The notes under the pieces: model-generated
Databases searched by the model: none
Seen by the model: only the letters and a program-made list of their open reading frames with translations
What the model was told of the DNA's origin: nothing
Assembly (NCBI GenBank): GCA_937894535.1
Contig: CALBHI010000484.1
Coordinates: 1-10,499 of the forward strand
Direction of reading: 5' to 3'
Length of the DNA stretch: 10,499 nt
From: an uncultured Verrucomicrobiota bacterium
GTDB taxonomy: Bacteria > Verrucomicrobiota > Kiritimatiellia > CAIVKH01
Part shown: positions 6,777 to 10,499 of the stretch, in pieces
Layout: the number at the start of each line of letters is the position of its first letter
How positions within the stretch are numbered: position 1 is the stretch's first letter
Made by a program: the position numbers and the translations under genes

Positions 6777-9700
6777 ATGAGTTCATCGCTTCAATACATC
6801 GCGCGGGTGTTGGCTCGCGTACCGCTCCATCGCAACGGGACTCCGCGTCCGGTTGATCGAACGCGCCATGCCCCCTCGTGGTGGGTGGCGTTGGTTTGTT
6901 TCAGCCTGATGGCGGGGCCTGTCCACGCGACGCTGGTGGATTGGCGCGATAATGCGGCCAACGGCAACTGGGATAACGGCGATTGCGCTGAAATCGGCGA
7001 GCCTGCCTCGCAGTGGTGGTATGACGGATGGTCGCCGAACCGCGCCCGCAACGAACCCGATTGCTTTGGCGCGCGTCATCTTCGTTTTAGCAACAACCAT
7101 CAAACGACCATGACCCTGAATGGCCGCTGGTACGACGCGAACGCGGTGAACTTCGCCGCCGGTGCCACCACCGCCCGCACCATGGGGTCGAACGGGTTGG
7201 ACCTGCGCAGCGCGAACAACGGTATCACCAACAACAGTACCGCGAACCACACCTGGAACTCGTCGATCGCGTTTAATGCGAACCCCATCCACTTCCGCCT
7301 GAACAGCGGCAACCTGACCTTCAACGGGTCGATCTTCTTCAAGGCGAACTTCCTCGAGGTCTGGGGCGATGGCTGGCATACCCTGAACCTGAACGGTGTG
7401 TTGAACCGCGATGGCGGCGACGGCGGCCTCGCCGTGAAGGCGAACACGCTGGTGATCGTCACCAACAACAACACCATCACCGGCGACCTGTGGGCGGAGA
7501 AAGGCACCATCCGCCTCGGCGGCAACACGAACGCCATGGGCAACGGCCGTTCGATCAGTGTCGGTACGAATGCCATCGTGGAGCTGAGCTATTCCGGCGG
7601 CGAAATCCTCCGCACCAATACCTGGTTCGTCTACGGCTCCGGCACCAACGGCTCCGGCGCGATCCGCAAGACGTCCGGATCCGGCAACGTGACCATCCCC
7701 GGCCGCATCGAGGTGAACCAGGACACGGTGATCCGCTCCGATGGCGGCAGCCTGATCGTCAGCAACGTGATCAGCGGTACGCCGGTCATCACCAAGCTCG
7801 GCTCCGGCACCCTGGAGCTTTCCGCGAACAATACCTATTCCGGCAAGACCCACATCAGCAACGGCGTCGTCGTCATCACCGCCAACGACGGCCTCGGCAC
7901 CTCGGCCGGTGACACCACGGTCATCTCCGGCGGCGCCCTCGAAGTACGCGGTGTGACCTCCGGTGAACCCCTGGTCCTGAACGGCCACGGCGTGAGCGGC
8001 ACCGGTGCCGTCTACAACGACCTGACCACCGCCGCCGCAACCCTGAGCGCTGCGGTGACCCTGAATTCCGACAGCGCGATCGGTGGCGCCGGCCAGTTGA
8101 CCCTGAGCGGCGCGATCGGCGGCTCCGGCCAGTTCACCAAGACCGGTTCCGGCACCAACATCGTCTCCGGCAACAACACCTTCACCGGCGTCGCCATCGT
8201 CAGCAACGGCATCCTGCGCGTGACCCACACCAACGGCCTCGGCACCACCGCCGGCGGTACCTTCGTGCGCAGCGGCGGCGCGGTTGAGTGGGCGGTGTCG
8301 AGCGGTTTCCCCGCCGAGAACTTCACCCTCGCCGGCTCCGGCGTGACCAACGGCGGCGCGCTGCGCCATGTCGCCACCGGCACCTCCACCCTGCGCGGCA
8401 ACATCAACCTCGATGACCACGCCACCTTCTCCAGTTCGGCCGGCACGCTGAACCTCGCCGGTTTCCTCAACCTGTCGAACCGCACCCTGACCCTGGATCA
8501 CAGCAGCTCGATTACCATGGCCTCCGGCTCCTCGATCAGCAACGCGACCCTGACCACCGGCTCCGGTGCGATCGTGAAGAACGGCACCGGCACGTTCACC
8601 TTGCGGCCCAGCAGCGACCTGACCGGAAGCATCACCGTCAACGGCGGCGAACTGCGCATCGGCCCGAATGCCTCCGGCTCCGGCCTCGTCGCCGGTGGCA
8701 CCCTGACCCTGAACGGCGGCACCAAGCTGAGCAGCGACGGCAGCGCCGGCCGCTCCATCGCCAAGAACGTGGTGATCGGCGGCAACATCGGCCTCGCCGA
8801 AAACAGCGGCGGCAACCTTTCGTTCAGCGGCACGGTGGACCTCGGCGGCTCCGTTCGTATCATCACCAACTCGGCCAGCGTCGGCTTCATGGGCGTGGTC
8901 TCCGGCACCGGCGGCGGTATCACCAAACGTGGTTCGGGCACCCTCACCAACGGTGCGGCCAGCACCTACACCGGCGCAACTACCATCGAAGAAGGAACAC
9001 TATACCTTTCGGGCTCGCTGCTGAACTCCGCCGTGACCATCTCCACCGGCGGCACGCTGCGCAGCAACAGCGGCACCGGCTTCGGCAGTCTGACCGTCAA
9101 CGGCCTCGCCGATCCCGGCGGCAACGGCACCAACCTGGTCAGCTCGATCCTCGCCGTATCGTTGAACCTCGGCCAGAACGGCAAGATGATCTTCGACATC
9201 AACAACGTCACCGGCTCCGGCGGTTCGCAGTGGGACCGCTTCCTCGTCAACAGCGGCGGTGGTACCATCACCATCGGCGCGACCTCCGGCAACAAGTTCA
9301 CCATCCGCGTGACCGGTAACCCGACCGGCTGGGATAACACCCAGTCCTACTCGTGGTTGTTCGCCGATGGCGGCACCATGGTGAGCTTCGCGAGCGACCG
9401 GTTTGCCGTCGAAGTCGATAGCAGCTTTCCCTCGTTGGGTGGCGGTACCTTCGCCGTGACCAACAGCGGCGGTGACCTCTTCCTCTCGTTCACCCCGGCG
9501 GGCGGACCCGACATCGAAGCCCGCGGCAACGGCGCGGCCATCGTCAGCGGCGACACCACGCCGTCGCTGACCGACCACACCGACTTTGGCGACGTGCTCA
9601 CCACCGGCGGCACCCTGACCCGCACCTACACCTTCACCAACGCCGGTGTCGCTTCGGTCGGCCTCGGCACCATCTCCTTCTCCGGCGGCAATGCCGGTGA

Positions 9701-10499
9701 CTTCACCGTGGTGAACCAACTGCCTGATACCCTCGCCGCCGGCGGTACCACCAACATCCAGATCACCTTTGATCCTTCGGCCGATGGCACCCGCAGCACC
9801 ACCCTGACCTTCACCAACACCGTCACCGGCAAGACTCCCTACACCTTCACCATCCAGGGCACCGGCGTGACCCGCAACATCGATGTGCTCGGCAATGCAA
9901 CGATCATCGCCGACGGCGATGCCACGCCGTCGACCGGCGACCACACCGACTTCGGCTCCGTCGGCGTGAGCGGCGACTCGCTCGTCCGCACCTATACCAT
10001 CACCAACACCGGCAACCGCGAGATCGGCATCGGCAACGTGTCGATCGGCGGCACCCATGCCGCGGACTTCACCGTGACCACGCAACCCGCAGCGACCATC
10101 GCGGCCAGCGGATCAACCACCTTCCAGATCACCTTTGATCCCTCGGTGCTGGGCCTGCGTTCCGCGAACATCAGCTTCACCAACACCTCCAGCACCGGCA
10201 AGTCGCCCTACAACTTCGACATCCAGGGCACCGGTGCGGGCAGCATGATCTCGAACTTCCCGACCACGCTGGCCTTCTCCTCGGTGCTCGGTTCGCTGCC
10301 GTCCCCGTCGTTCCAGGCCTTCGGCATCACCAACGTCGGCCTCGGCACGATGACCTACAACCTCACCACCAATGCCTCGTGGCTGATCGTCAGCAATGTG
10401 TCCGGCACCGCCGGGGCTGCCGCCGGTAACGTCCACACCGCCTCCGTCCAGCTCGTCGCCGGCATCGCCGCCGGCACGTCGCACGCGACCATCACCATC
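6777..10499 (+). CDS. giant secreted PATR/choice-of-anchor-D/BACON-like surface protein (3' end outside window)
   Basis: The frame is open from ATG 6777 to the last base (1,241 codons, no stop), so the C-terminus and any anchor (autotransporter barrel, PEP-CTERM or sorting tail) are not visible. Residues 1-51 are a long signal peptide: a basic n-region of about 34 residues, hydrophobic WWVALVCFSLMAGP, and likely cleavage after VHA51. Residues 52-320 are beta-rich and unassigned; Cys70 and Cys96 are the only cysteines seen after the signal. Four PATR (autotransporter-associated beta-strand repeat) cores follow, marked by KLGSGT (340), KTGSGT (455), KNGTGT (601) and KRGSGT (717), each with a downstream N-T-x-x-G-like strand. 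Two choice-of-anchor-D (ASH-like) modules occupy 911-1031 and 1033-1154, and a BACON-like domain with NASWLIVS starts near 1156. Likely an extracellular fibre or adhesin; ligand unknown. Codon use becomes very uniform (GGC, ACC, AAC) after about base 7400. Confidence 0.88.
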   Translation, partial: MSSSLQYIARVLARVPLHRNGTPRPVDRTRHAPSWWVALVCFSLMAGPVHATLVDWRDNAANGNWDNGDCAEIGEPASQWWYDGWSPNRARNEPDCFGARHLRFSNNHQTTMTLNGRWYDANAVNFAAGATTARTMGSNGLDLRSANNGITNNSTANHTWNSSIAFNANPIHFRLNSGNLTFNGSIFFKANFLEVWGDGWHTLNLNGVLNRDGGDGGLAVKANTLVIVTNNNTITGDLWAEKGTIRLGGNTNAMGNGRSISVGTNAIVELSYSGGEILRTNTWFVYGSGTNGSGAIRKTSGSGNVTIPGRIEVNQDTVIRSDGGSLIVSNVISGTPVITKLGSGTLELSANNTYSGKTHISNGVVVITANDGLGTSAGDTTVISGGALEVRGVTSGEPLVLNGHGVSGTGAVYNDLTTAAATLSAAVTLNSDSAIGGAGQLTLSGAIGGSGQFTKTGSGTNIVSGNNTFTGVAIVSNGILRVTHTNGLGTTAGGTFVRSGGAVEWAVSSGFPAENFTLAGSGVTNGGALRHVATGTSTLRGNINLDDHATFSSSAGTLNLAGFLNLSNRTLTLDHSSSITMASGSSISNATLTTGSGAIVKNGTGTFTLRPSSDLTGSITVNGGELRIGPNASGSGLVAGGTLTLNGGTKLSSDGSAGRSIAKNVVIGGNIGLAENSGGNLSFSGTVDLGGSVRIITNSASVGFMGVVSGTGGGITKRGSGTLTNGAASTYTGATTIEEGTLYLSGSLLNSAVTISTGGTLRSNSGTGFGSLTVNGLADPGGNGTNLVSSILAVSLNLGQNGKMIFDINNVTGSGGSQWDRFLVNSGGGTITIGATSGNKFTIRVTGNPTGWDNTQSYSWLFADGGTMVSFASDRFAVEVDSSFPSLGGGTFAVTNSGGDLFLSFTPAGGPDIEARGNGAAIVSGDTTPSLTDHTDFGDVLTTGGTLTRTYTFTNAGVASVGLGTISFSGGNAGDFTVVNQLPDTLAAGGTTNIQITFDPSADGTRSTTLTFTNTVTGKTPYTFTIQGTGVTRNIDVLGNATIIADGDATPSTGDHTDFGSVGVSGDSLVRTYTITNTGNREIGIGNVSIGGTHAADFTVTTQPAATIAASGSTTFQITFDPSVLGLRSANISFTNTSSTGKSPYNFDIQGTGAGSMISNFPTTLAFSSVLGSLPSPSFQAFGITNVGLGTMTYNLTTNASWLIVSNVSGTAGAAAGNVHTASVQLVAGIAAGTSHATITI
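7758..9060 (+). repeat. PATR beta-strand repeat region (four degenerate units)
   Basis: Four protein-level repeats share the pattern 'S/G-rich, ITK-x-G-S/T-G-T-L, then N/S-T-Y/F-S/T-G-x-x-I, then NG/GG/EG-x-L'. Their K-x-G-S/T-G-T codons begin at 7794, 8139, 8577 and 8925, giving spacings of 345, 438 and 348 bases. The pattern is that of the autotransporter-associated beta-strand repeat, which forms a right-handed beta-helix passenger. The units are too diverged to count as recent DNA duplications. Confidence 0.75.
9507..10238 (+). repeat. tandem pair of ~365-base choice-of-anchor-D modules
   Basis: Unit A (9507-9869) and unit B (9873-10238) encode aligned segments: GDTTPSLTDHTDFG versus GDATPSTGDHTDFG, TRTYTFTNAG versus VRTYTITNTG, IQITFDPSADGTRS versus FQITFDPSVLGLRS, and GKTPYTFTIQGTG versus GKSPYNFDIQGTG. 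The DNA is also clearly similar in these blocks, for example CAGATCACCTTTGATCC in both. This is a domain duplication. These immunoglobulin-like modules usually come in tandem in secreted bacterial proteins. Confidence 0.8.

Noticed and set aside
6783..8501. Long minus-strand open frame (572 codons) opposite the PATR gene
   Set aside because: It is a by-product of the GGC/ACC-rich codon use of the plus-strand gene; the translation is low-complexity Gly/Val/Ala/Asp with no domain, and the plus strand encodes clear PATR motifs.
9000..10085. Minus-strand open frame (361 codons) opposite the choice-of-anchor-D modules
   Set aside because: Same cause; the translation is Gly/Ala/Val-rich without recognisable motifs.
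1..10499. Search for CRISPR arrays, tRNA genes, insertion sequence ends and toxin-antitoxin or other defence genes
   Set aside because: No regular short direct repeats, tRNA-like folds, transposase motifs or defence-type domains were recognised.

Overview
The window (10,499 bases, high GC) looks like a chromosomal segment from a member of the Planctomycetota-Verrucomicrobiota (PVC) group, most likely Verrucomicrobiota or Kiritimatiellota. This is an inference from the mix of gene families: a planctomycete-like CcsA cytochrome c assembly protein, paired Gfo/Idh/MocA oxidoreductases, a prepilin-like protein with an 'H-X-DG' type tail, an AraC regulator, a membrane-anchored SGNH/TPR protein, and a very large secreted protein with autotransporter-associated beta-strand repeats (PATR). 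No RNA gene, insertion sequence, CRISPR array or phage gene was seen.

Layout. 1-308 (+): the 3' end of a CcsA-type haem handling protein. 336-2563 (+): two Gfo/Idh/MocA oxidoreductases whose reading frames overlap by 4 bases (GTGA), tightly behind ccsA. 2646-3281 (+): a short prepilin-like protein with an N-methylation/cleavage signal. 3401-4288 (-): an AraC-family regulator with an N-terminal cupin-like sensor, convergent with the prepilin gene. 4289-4369: a short divergent control region with a perfect 8-bp hairpin; a second dyad with a TTGACA box lies just inside the AraC reading frame. 4370-6571 (+): a membrane-anchored SGNH/GDSL hydrolase-like protein with a C-terminal TPR array. 6572-6776: a comparatively AT-rich gap with small hairpins. 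6777-10499 (+): a reading frame with no stop that leaves the window; at 1,241 codons it is the largest gene here. It encodes a secreted protein with a long signal peptide, four recognisable PATR motifs, two tandem choice-of-anchor-D (ASH/HYDIN-like) modules and the start of a BACON-like domain.

How the genes may work together. The two oxidoreductases probably act on related sugars or cyclitols and are translationally coupled. The AraC regulator sits head to head with the SGNH/TPR gene and may control it. The prepilin-like and PATR proteins both belong at the cell surface. No defence or biosynthetic system spanning the window is evident. The most notable items are the giant surface protein with its recent-looking tandem module and its codon-bias shift, and the palindromes in the AraC/SGNH divergent region.
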